DNA of 5,892 bases from an uncultured Candidatus Pelagibacter sp. (GTDB lineage: Bacteria > Pseudomonadota > Alphaproteobacteria > Pelagibacterales > Pelagibacteraceae), in assembly GCA_937897125.1 (NCBI GenBank), contig CALCPL010000166.1, positions 1 through 5,892 of the forward strand. The letters run 5' to 3'. Below, in pieces: positions 1 through 5,228 of this stretch. The notes under the pieces were generated by a model. It had not been told where the DNA came from, did no database searches, and saw only the letters and a list, made by a program, of their open reading frames with translations. Made by a program: the position numbers and the translations under genes. How positions within the stretch are numbered: the stretch's first letter is position 1; each line of letters begins with the position of its first letter.

Positions 1-45
1 GATTGCCTCTTGTCTCGTGGGCTCGGAGATGTGTATAAGAGACAG
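1..45 (+). other. Nextera i7 adapter remnant (artefact)
   Basis: Bases 27-45 are the 19-bp Tn5 mosaic end AGATGTGTATAAGAGACAG. Bases 12-26 are the Nextera read-2 adapter arm, bases 4-11 (TGCCTCTT) look like an i7 index, and bases 1-3 are the start of the P7 side. The block is the exact reverse complement of 5845-5889. It is library-preparation sequence and not part of the genome. Genomic sequence starts at 46. Confidence 0.98.
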
Positions 46-372
46 ATATTGGATGCTGCAATGAATGATCTTATGAGACCAGCATTATACGGTGCAAATC
101 ATCAAACTATACCTGTGGTAAAAAGTAATAACATTTCAAAAAAAACTTATGAATTTGTTGGACCAATTTGTGAAAGTACTGACAAATTTACAACTATAAA
201 AGGTTTTCAGAAATTAAAAGAAAAAGATCTCGTGGTAATGTGTGATGTTGGGGCTTATGGAATGTCACTAAGCTCAAATTATAACTTAAGACCAAAACCG
301 CCAGAATTAATAATTAAAGGGTCTAAGATTAATATTATTAAAAAAAGACAAAAACTAAAAGATTTGATTTAG
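46..372 (+). CDS. lysA: Diaminopimelate decarboxylase, C-terminal fragment (5' end missing)
   Basis: LysA is a PLP-dependent enzyme that decarboxylates meso-diaminopimelate to L-lysine, the last step of lysine synthesis in the cytoplasm. Only the last 108 residues are present, the C-terminal beta-barrel part of this fold-type III family; the full protein is usually a little over 400 residues. Visible family signatures are DAAMNDLMRPALYG near the start, the active-site motif ICESTD (the Cys-Glu-Ser segment that reaches the partner subunit's active site), and GAYGMSLSSNYN, which carries the PLP-phosphate-contacting tyrosine. The PLP lysine lies in the missing part. The frame stays open leftward to a TTG at 10, but residues encoded before base 46 (MSRGLGDVYKRQ) come from adapter and must not be annotated. 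Stop is TAG at 370-372. plsC starts 12 bases later on the same strand, so the two are probably co-transcribed. Confidence 0.95.
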   Translation: MLDAAMNDLMRPALYGANHQTIPVVKSNNISKKTYEFVGPICESTDKFTTIKGFQKLKEKDLVVMCDVGAYGMSLSSNYNLRPKPPELIIKGSKINIIKKRQKLKDLI

Positions 373-384
373 TTTTTGATTAAT

Positions 385-1086
385 ATGATAAGAAATTTTT
401 TATTTTCATTATTTTTTTTCTCAGGTATAGTTTTTATTTCCCTAATCTTCTTACCAGCAATTTTACTACCAAAAAAAATAGTTTTATTTGGTGGAAAAAT
501 TATGGGTTTTTGGACATCCCTATGTTTAAAAATATTTTTATCAACTAAGATAATCATTAAAGGCAAAGAAAATATAATTAATGGAAAAAAATTTTTTATA
601 GCTGCTTCACACCAGTCAATGTTTGAAACTTTTTTTTTACAAACTATCTTTAATTCTCCTGTTTTTATTTTAAAAAAAGAATTACTAATGATTCCTATAT
701 TTGGCTGGTATTTGAAAAAAATAGGATCAATATCAATTAAAAGAAACAAAATTTCCAAAGAAAACTTAGGTTTTTTTGATGATATTTCTAAACAAGTAAA
801 TTCATCAGAAAGACCATTAATAATTTTTCCACAAGGAACAAGGCTATCTCCAGAAGATAGAACTCCTTTTAAAAAAGGATCTGGTAGAATTTATGAAGAA
901 TTAAATATTTCATGTCAGCCAATTGCAATCAATTCTGGGAATACTTGGCCAAAACATGGTCAAAAACAAATTAACACCACTCTAACAGTTTCAATTTTAA
1001 AACCTATTGAACCTGGACTAAGCAAAGAAATTTTTACAAAGGAATTGGAAAATACTATTTATACTGAACTTGATACCTTGAGCTAG
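385..1086 (+). CDS. plsC: 1-acyl-sn-glycerol-3-phosphate acyltransferase (PlsC family)
   Basis: This is a 233-residue membrane-associated acyltransferase that would convert lysophosphatidic acid to phosphatidic acid in phospholipid synthesis. A hydrophobic N-terminal segment (about residues 5-29) is a probable membrane anchor. The four family blocks are visible: the catalytic His block SHQSMFET (His76), PIFGWYLKKIGSISIKR (about 104-120), FPQGTR (148-153, a variant of FPEGTR) and CQPIAIN (about 177-183). The catalytic block reads H-X4-E rather than the textbook H-X4-D; I recall Glu variants among alphaproteobacterial homologues, so I do not read this as inactivation. The ATG at 385 is preferred over an in-frame TTG at 376 because it is a standard start and the anchor follows directly; there is no Shine-Dalgarno in front of either. 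It follows lysA by 12 bases. Its TAG stop overlaps the stop of convergent dnaN. The exact acyl-acceptor specificity is inferred from the family. Confidence 0.9.
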   Translation: MIRNFLFSLFFFSGIVFISLIFLPAILLPKKIVLFGGKIMGFWTSLCLKIFLSTKIIIKGKENIINGKKFFIAASHQSMFETFFLQTIFNSPVFILKKELLMIPIFGWYLKKIGSISIKRNKISKENLGFFDDISKQVNSSERPLIIFPQGTRLSPEDRTPFKKGSGRIYEELNISCQPIAINSGNTWPKHGQKQINTTLTVSILKPIEPGLSKEIFTKELENTIYTELDTLS

Positions 1087-2195
1087 CCTTTCATAGGCAT
1101 TACAACAAATATACTATCAAAGTCACCTGGATCTTTAATTAATGCTGGAGATCCTGTATCATTGAAAAAAATTTCAATCTTATCTCCATCAAGTTGTGAT
1201 GCTACATCAATTAAATATCTAGAATTAAAACTTATTTCTAGATCATGATCAAACTTTACGGTTAAACTTTCTTTTCCATCGCCACTATTTGTGTTGTTAA
1301 CTGATAAATTTAGAACGTCTTTCGACAAATTAAATTTAACTCCATCTTTTTTATCCAATGAAACTGATGCAACTCTATCAACAGAGTCTAAAAATAATTT
1401 TAAATCTATTTCTAACTTCTTTTGATTGTTCTTGGGTATTACCTGAATATAATTTGGAAATTTTCCATCGATTAACTTAGATATTAATATGCTATTATTT
1501 AATTCAAATTTTATTTTAGATTTAATATTTGAAATTTTAACATCACCATCATAACTTTCTAGCAACGAACATAATTGAAAAATTGTTTTTTTAGGAAGTA
1601 TTATTGGTTCAAAATCTACTTGCTGGTCCAATCTTATTTTTGAAATTGACATTCTATGACTATCTGTAGCTGCTGCTGTTAAAAAATTTTTATCTTCAAT
1701 TTGCGTTTGATGAAAAAAAATTCCACTTAAGTAGTGTCTAGTTTCATCATTAGAAACTGAAAATTTACATTTATTTAATAATTTTAATAATTGTTTTGAT
1801 TTTATTGAAAATTCATTTTGATTAAAGTTTTCATCTGTTAGTGGAAACTCAGATGCACTAATACAATTTAGATTGAAAACAGATTTTTCAGACTCAACTT
1901 GAAGCTTGCTAACGTCCGTTAAAGATAAATTAATTTTTTTTCCTGATGAAAATTTTCTTATGATGTCATACATGATAGATGACGTAGTGGTCGTGTTTCC
2001 TTCTTCTATAACTTCAACATTGTTAATTTGATGAATAAATATTAAATCTAAATCTGTTGCAGTAATTGTTAGATTCGAATTGCTAGCATTTAATAAAACA
2101 TTTGACAGAATAGGAAGTGTGCTTCTTTTTTCAATTACGCCTTGGCAATAATTAAGTGCTTGTTGCAGATCTTGTTGATTAACGTTAAATTTCAT
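1083..2195 (-). CDS. dnaN: DNA polymerase III beta subunit (sliding clamp)
   Basis: DnaN forms the dimeric ring that tethers DNA polymerase III to DNA and serves as a docking platform for other replication and repair proteins. The 370-residue length fits the family's three tandem clamp domains. Recognisable segments are RSTLPILSNVLL (24-35) and ATDLDL (46-51) in domain 1, SEFP (115-118), RHYLSGIFF (153-161) and ATDSHRMS (176-183) in domain 2, and the typical C-terminal VMPM tail, which here ends MPMKG. The start codon lies inside the end of dnaA (11-bp overlap), with only an A-rich AAAGAAA directly before the ATG, which points to translational coupling with dnaA. The gene ends in a TAG that shares CTAG with the stop of convergent plsC. 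recF, which follows dnaN in many bacteria, is absent here. Confidence 0.97.
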   Translation of the reverse strand: MKFNVNQQDLQQALNYCQGVIEKRSTLPILSNVLLNASNSNLTITATDLDLIFIHQINNVEVIEEGNTTTTSSIMYDIIRKFSSGKKINLSLTDVSKLQVESEKSVFNLNCISASEFPLTDENFNQNEFSIKSKQLLKLLNKCKFSVSNDETRHYLSGIFFHQTQIEDKNFLTAAATDSHRMSISKIRLDQQVDFEPIILPKKTIFQLCSLLESYDGDVKISNIKSKIKFELNNSILISKLIDGKFPNYIQVIPKNNQKKLEIDLKLFLDSVDRVASVSLDKKDGVKFNLSKDVLNLSVNNTNSGDGKESLTVKFDHDLEISFNSRYLIDVASQLDGDKIEIFFNDTGSPALIKDPGDFDSIFVVMPMKG

Positions 2196-3597
2196 TTTCT
2201 TTATTATACAATATCTGATTTTTTAGATTATTAATATTGTTTGTCATTTCTGGATCTTTTTCCTTCAATTTTTCAATGGTTTTAACCGAATGAATGATTG
2301 TTGTATGATCTCTATTAGAAAATTCTCTTCCAATCTCAGGCAATGACTTGGATGTCAAAATTTTTGTTAAATATATTGCTGTTTGTCTTGGTCTTACAAG
2401 ATATCTAGATCTTCTTGAAGAAAGCATCTCACTTTTACTAATTTTAAAGAACTTACATACAGTCGATTGTATTAAATCTATTGTTACCTTGTTTTCTCCA
2501 ATATTTAATAAATCTTTTAAAACTACTTTCACTTCTGATAAATTTGGAACTTTGTTGTAAATTCTTGAAAAAGAAACAACTCTATTGATTGCTCCTACTA
2601 GCTCTCTAATACTTGTGGTTATTTCTGTGCTTATAAATTTTTGTATTTCTTCTGAAATATTTACTTGATTTGAATAAAAAATGTTTAGTTCCTCTGTTTT
2701 TTGCTTAACAATTTTACTTCTAAGTTCATAGTCTGGTTTTTGTATATCAACTACAAGGCCTCCAGCAAATCTTGATTTAATTCTATCTTGGATTCTTGAT
2801 AATTTGTTTGGAGCTCTGTCGGCAGAGATGATCACTTGTGACCCTTTATCTAATAATGCATTAAATGTATGAAAAAACTCTTCTTGCATTGCTTCTTTAC
2901 CATTCATGAATTGAATGTCGTCTATTAACAATATGTCAGTGTTTCTAAAGTACTCTTTAAATTTTACCATATCATTAGATTTAATTGATTTTACAAACTG
3001 ATACATAAATCTCTCAGCAGAAATAAACATAACTTTGTTTTTTTCTTTTAATGAAAGACCAATTGAATTTAATAAATGTGTTTTTCCCATTCCAACACCC
3101 CCATAAATATAAAGCGGATTATAATGAGAAATATTTTCTGAAACTTTCATAGATGCTTCATAGGCTAGTTTATTACTTGTTCCTGTTATAAAATTATCAA
3201 ATCTTTTATTCGGGTCTATTCTGTTGTATTGCAAATATGTATCTTTAATGAAGGATACATTTTCATTGTTTTCATTTTTAGTAATATTATTTTCTATTTC
3301 ATTTTCAGAATTTTTTTCAATAATCTTAAACTCTATTCTCGTTAAATCTTTCTTATAAGTTTTTACTATTTGCAAAATTTGATCTAAATATCTTGAGGTA
3401 ATCCAATCTCGGATAAATCTAGTAGAAACTGAAAGTAAGACATAGCTATTCATCTCTTCAACAAAGTCTATCTTTCTAAGCCAGCTTTCATATATATCAC
3501 TGCCAAGTTTGTTTTTCATATCCTTTTGAATTACAGCCCAGTCTAGAGCTTCAGAAGATATGCTTTTTAAATTTGGTGTTGTGTTATTACTCGTCAT
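2185..3597 (-). CDS. dnaA: Chromosomal replication initiator protein DnaA
   Basis: DnaA binds DnaA boxes at the origin, oligomerises as an ATP-bound AAA+ protein and opens the duplex. All domains are present in 470 residues. Domain I (about 15-90) contains the WAVIQKDMKNKLG and YESWL segments. A short low-complexity Asn/Glu-rich linker (about 96-115) is domain II. The AAA+ domain has Walker A GGVGMGKTH (166-174), Walker B LLIDDIQF (223-230), the SRF arginine-finger segment (Arg276) and a sensor II arginine in SIRELVGAINRV (Arg331). Domain IV carries the DNA-binding signature GREFSNRDHTTIIHS (423-437). The ATG at 3595-3597 gives the expected N terminus. No Shine-Dalgarno precedes it. dnaN starts within its last codons, so the two form an operon. 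The 421-bp gap upstream probably holds its promoter. Confidence 0.98.
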   Translation of the reverse strand: MTSNNTTPNLKSISSEALDWAVIQKDMKNKLGSDIYESWLRKIDFVEEMNSYVLLSVSTRFIRDWITSRYLDQILQIVKTYKKDLTRIEFKIIEKNSENEIENNITKNENNENVSFIKDTYLQYNRIDPNKRFDNFITGTSNKLAYEASMKVSENISHYNPLYIYGGVGMGKTHLLNSIGLSLKEKNKVMFISAERFMYQFVKSIKSNDMVKFKEYFRNTDILLIDDIQFMNGKEAMQEEFFHTFNALLDKGSQVIISADRAPNKLSRIQDRIKSRFAGGLVVDIQKPDYELRSKIVKQKTEELNIFYSNQVNISEEIQKFISTEITTSIRELVGAINRVVSFSRIYNKVPNLSEVKVVLKDLLNIGENKVTIDLIQSTVCKFFKISKSEMLSSRRSRYLVRPRQTAIYLTKILTSKSLPEIGREFSNRDHTTIIHSVKTIEKLKEKDPEMTNNINNLKNQILYNKENEI

Positions 3598-3640
3598 AAA
3601 AATTTGTAGGAATAAAGTCAGTTAAATGCAAAATAATTTT

Positions 3641-3730
3641 TTTGCAATAAATAATTTTATAAAAGCAAAATTAAACAAAATCTATATTTGCAATAAATAA
3701 TTTACTAAAAGTAAAAATAAATAAAATCTG
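3641..3730. repeat. Imperfect 46-bp-period tandem repeat, two copies, AT-rich
   Basis: Bases 3641-3684 and 3687-3730 align without gaps at 38 of 44 positions, a direct repeat with a 46-bp period. The best conserved core, TGCAATAAATAATTT, is identical at 3643-3657 and 3689-3703. A shortened third core, TGCAAAATAATTT (the same sequence lacking two bases), sits just before at 3627-3639. The block lies 44-133 bases upstream of the dnaA start. Such a block could be an unwinding element, a protein-binding array or simple slippage in AT-rich DNA. Confidence 0.8.
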
Positions 3731-3736
3731 TAGGTG

Positions 3737-3759
3737 AATCATTCCTAACGGGAATAATT
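3737..3759 (-). promoter_or_regulatory. Stem-loop in the presumed dnaA leader
   Basis: Arms 3737-3745 and 3751-3759 pair around a 5-base loop. Read as + strand RNA the 9-bp stem has one C-A mismatch and is followed by T6 at 3761-3766, which resembles an intrinsic terminator although no + strand gene precedes it. Read as - strand RNA, the direction of dnaA, that mismatch becomes a G-U wobble and the whole 9-bp stem pairs, about 140 bases before the dnaA start. Its function is unknown. Confidence 0.4.
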
Positions 3760-3840
3760 ATTTTTTAGATGCTGCTATAATATTACAATAACGAAGTGGT
3801 CTGTTTTCGCTCTTAGAAATTATTTTTGCCACAGTGTTAT

Positions 3841-3856
3841 TTAATTGAACAATTAA
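3841..3856. repeat. Inverted repeat (dyad) in the dnaA upstream region
   Basis: TTAATTGAACAATTAA has perfect 7-bp arms (TTAATTG and CAATTAA) around a 2-base centre. Such a short centre suits a dimeric DNA-binding protein better than an RNA hairpin. TTAACC at 3858-3863 follows directly; it resembles half of the alphaproteobacterial CtrA site, but TTAA is common by chance in such AT-rich DNA and the standard TTAA-N7-TTAA spacing is not met. Confidence 0.4.
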
Positions 3857-3994
3857 TTTAACCATTAAGTTTTACAAATTTAAAATCTATGAGTGTATGA
3901 TTTATAAATTATGTTTCTTATTATTTTACTAAATCTATATGTGGTTAATCTAGAAATAGAATTTGTTATATGATGTGAATACTATTAGTTGAAA

Positions 3995-4026
3995 TTTAAA
4001 ATCTCTCTATATAATCAATTATAGAG
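3995..4026 (-). terminator. Possible weak intrinsic terminator of rpsT
   Basis: On the - strand the last codons of rpsT and the following bases form CTCTATA ... TATAGAG (arms within 4005-4026, 7 bp, 8-base loop; an alternative fold gives a TTGA tetraloop with a 2-base bulge). This is followed by AGATTTT and further A/T. The rpsT stop codon TAA lies in the left arm and loop. The stem is AU-rich and the U-tract short, so termination may be partial, with read-through toward dnaA. Confidence 0.4.
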
Positions 4027-4279
4027 CTGAAATTTTCTTTGTTATTCTTGAAATATTTCTTGAAGCATTTGCTTTCTTTATAATTCCAGTTTTTGCAACT
4101 TTCATTAATTCAGAGTTCAACTTTGGCAAGAATTTTAGAGCTTCATCTTTTTTCTTTTCTTCAAGAAGAAGGTTCATTTTTTTTATAGCATTTCTATACT
4201 TGCTCTTACGAGCCTTATTAACTAGTGTTTGCGTAGCAATTTTTCTAATTCTTTTAATTGCTGATTTTGTGTTTGCCAT
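4019..4279 (-). CDS. rpsT: 30S ribosomal protein S20
   Basis: S20 is a small basic protein that binds 16S rRNA early in assembly of the small ribosomal subunit. The 86-residue product matches the usual length (about 85-90). It begins with the family N terminus MANTKSAIKRIRK and retains the KARKSKYRNAIKK block and the C-terminal KTGIIKKANASRNISRI segment (canonical form KG-x-x-HKN-x-ASRK-x-SRL). An in-frame ATG at 4342 would add 21 residues and overlap the end of mutM. It is rejected because MANTKSAIKR is the conserved true start and the extension has no family resemblance. The gene follows mutM by 50 bases in the same direction and appears to have its own promoter in that gap, placed so close that the mRNA could be nearly leaderless. 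Confidence 0.96.
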   Translation of the reverse strand: MANTKSAIKRIRKIATQTLVNKARKSKYRNAIKKMNLLLEEKKKDEALKFLPKLNSELMKVAKTGIIKKANASRNISRITKKISAL

Positions 4280-4288
4280 AAGCGCAGT

Positions 4289-4317
4289 GGTATAGCTTGA
4301 GAATTTATACTGGTCAA
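4289..4317 (-). promoter_or_regulatory. Candidate sigma-70 promoter of rpsT
   Basis: On the - strand a -35 hexamer TTGACC (4312-4317, 5 of 6 to consensus) and a -10 TATACC (4289-4294, 4 of 6) are separated by exactly 17 bases. The -10 ends 9 bases before the rpsT ATG, so transcription would start about 2-4 bases upstream of the start codon. No Shine-Dalgarno exists there, which fits a nearly leaderless message. A separate promoter would let S20 be made at high level independently of mutM. Confidence 0.5.
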
Positions 4318-4329
4318 TAGAATAATTCC

Positions 4330-5193
4330 CTATTTTTGGCAAGTATTACAAAAGAAAGTTGATCTATTAGATATAAATATTTTCTGAATTTTCCCATTAC
4401 ATTTATTTCTTAGACAGCTTAGGTTTTCTCTTTGATAAACTCTAAATTCTTTTTGGAAGTTTCCACTTTTTCCAGTGATGTTTTTAAAATCTCTAATACT
4501 TGATCCTCCTTTTTTAATGGCCCTATTAAGTATACTTTTTGAATAAGTAATAATTTTTTTGCAATCTTGCTTGGTTAACTTTGATGCGTAGGTAGTTGGA
4601 TTAATTTTGCATAAAAATAAAATTTCACTAGCATAAATATTTCCAATTCCTGATACAAATTTTTGATCTAATAAGAAACTTTTTATATCCTTCTTTTTAT
4701 TTATGAAGTAACCAATTAAATATTCTATGTTGAAAGTTTTAAAAAAAGGTTCTGGTCCTAAGTGACTAAATCTTTTTTCAAGTTCTTTCTTATTTTCTAT
4801 AAATTTAAAAAAACCAAATCTTCTAGGGTCATTGTATACAATTCTTAAACCTTCAAAATGAATTTCTACATGGTTATGTTTCTTTGGGAGGCTTGGTGAG
4901 TTATAAAAACTAGTATTGGTAAACTTACTAATGTTATTTTTTTTTATTAAATGAACAGTTCCAGACATCCCCAAATGAATTAAACAAAAAGATTCATCAG
5001 AAAAATTCAAGATCAAATACTTTGAAAATCTAGTTACTTTTTTAATAATTTTATTTTTTAATAATTCTTCAAATTTTAGAGGAATTTTAAACCTTAAGTT
5101 TCTATTCGTAATTATTATTTTTTTGATTTTTTTATGCTCTATTTTTTTAGATAACGATTGTTTGACTATTTCTACTTCTGGTAATTCTGGCAT
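4330..5193 (-). CDS. mutM: Formamidopyrimidine-DNA glycosylase (Fpg/MutM)
   Basis: MutM excises 8-oxoguanine and ring-opened purines from DNA and cuts the resulting abasic site, in base excision repair. The 287-residue protein starts with the catalytic MPELPEVE (Pro2 nucleophile, Glu3). It has the conserved lysine Lys58 in RFSKYL, HLGMSG (73-78), NDPRRFGFF (121-129), the helix-two-turn-helix segment LLDQKFVSGIGNIYASE (174-190), GGSSIRDF (229-236) and a C-terminal zinc finger with the essential arginine in NRSTFFC (Arg277). GGSSIRDF and the finger favour Fpg over endonuclease VIII. The zinc cysteines are 260, 265, 282 and 285, giving C-X4-C-X16-C-X2-C where the common form is C-X2-C-X16-C-X2-C. 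It diverges from ubiE across 35 bases and is followed by rpsT. No Shine-Dalgarno is visible. Confidence 0.96.
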   Translation of the reverse strand: MPELPEVEIVKQSLSKKIEHKKIKKIIITNRNLRFKIPLKFEELLKNKIIKKVTRFSKYLILNFSDESFCLIHLGMSGTVHLIKKNNISKFTNTSFYNSPSLPKKHNHVEIHFEGLRIVYNDPRRFGFFKFIENKKELEKRFSHLGPEPFFKTFNIEYLIGYFINKKKDIKSFLLDQKFVSGIGNIYASEILFLCKINPTTYASKLTKQDCKKIITYSKSILNRAIKKGGSSIRDFKNITGKSGNFQKEFRVYQRENLSCLRNKCNGKIQKIFISNRSTFFCNTCQK

Positions 5194-5228
5194 TTGAGAC
5201 TATATTATCAATAAATAATAAATTTAAT
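5194..5228. promoter_or_regulatory. Divergent mutM/ubiE intergenic region
   Basis: Only 35 bases separate the two divergent start codons, so any promoters must overlap here or extend into the genes. On the + strand TTGAGA (5194-5199) could be a -35 with a poor AATAAA-like -10 about 17 bases on. On the - strand a TAATAT-like -10 lies about ten bases before the mutM ATG. Both matches are weak in such AT-rich sequence. Short or absent 5' leaders would follow if they are used. Confidence 0.35.

Larger units (their letters stand above)
3598..4018. other. Gene-free region between rpsT and dnaA; candidate dnaA control or origin region
   Basis: No convincing gene or tRNA lies in these 421 bases. The region is strongly AT-rich on the dnaA side. 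It contains an imperfect 46-bp tandem repeat, a 9-bp hairpin, a dyad, several copies of AAAATCT and three 9-mers close to the DnaA box; these are listed separately. It probably includes the dnaA promoter and the end of the rpsT transcript. An origin function is possible, because origins often sit next to dnaA, but alphaproteobacterial origins frequently lie elsewhere (for example near hemE in Caulobacter), so this is unproven. Confidence 0.6.

Noticed and set aside
369..758. 129-residue ORF on the - strand
   Set aside because: It lies wholly antisense to plsC, has low-complexity Lys/Ile/Phe composition and shows no recognisable motif.
2348..2560. 70-residue ORF on the + strand
   Set aside because: It is antisense to the DNA-binding end of dnaA, with no start signal or motif.
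3598..3660. dnaA core promoter close to the start (TTGCAT ... TACAAA on the - strand)
   Set aside because: The spacing is 17, but the -10 would end 5 bases before the ATG, putting the transcription start inside the codon. The real promoter is probably elsewhere.
3598..3730. CRISPR array
   Set aside because: There are only two imperfect copies with a 2-base separation, no spacers and no cas genes.
3671..3742. Possible 23-residue hydrophobic leader peptide on the - strand upstream of dnaA
   Set aside because: It runs through the AT-rich tandem repeat, its AGGA sits directly against the ATG, and short open frames are expected by chance here.
3598..4018. tRNA or other known structured RNA in the gap
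   Set aside because: I found no T-loop-like GTTCGA-type sequence, no cloverleaf pairing and no known RNA family motif.
4280..4342. 21-residue N-terminal extension of rpsT from an upstream ATG
   Set aside because: S20 begins at MANTKSAIKR; the extension overlaps mutM and has no resemblance to the family.
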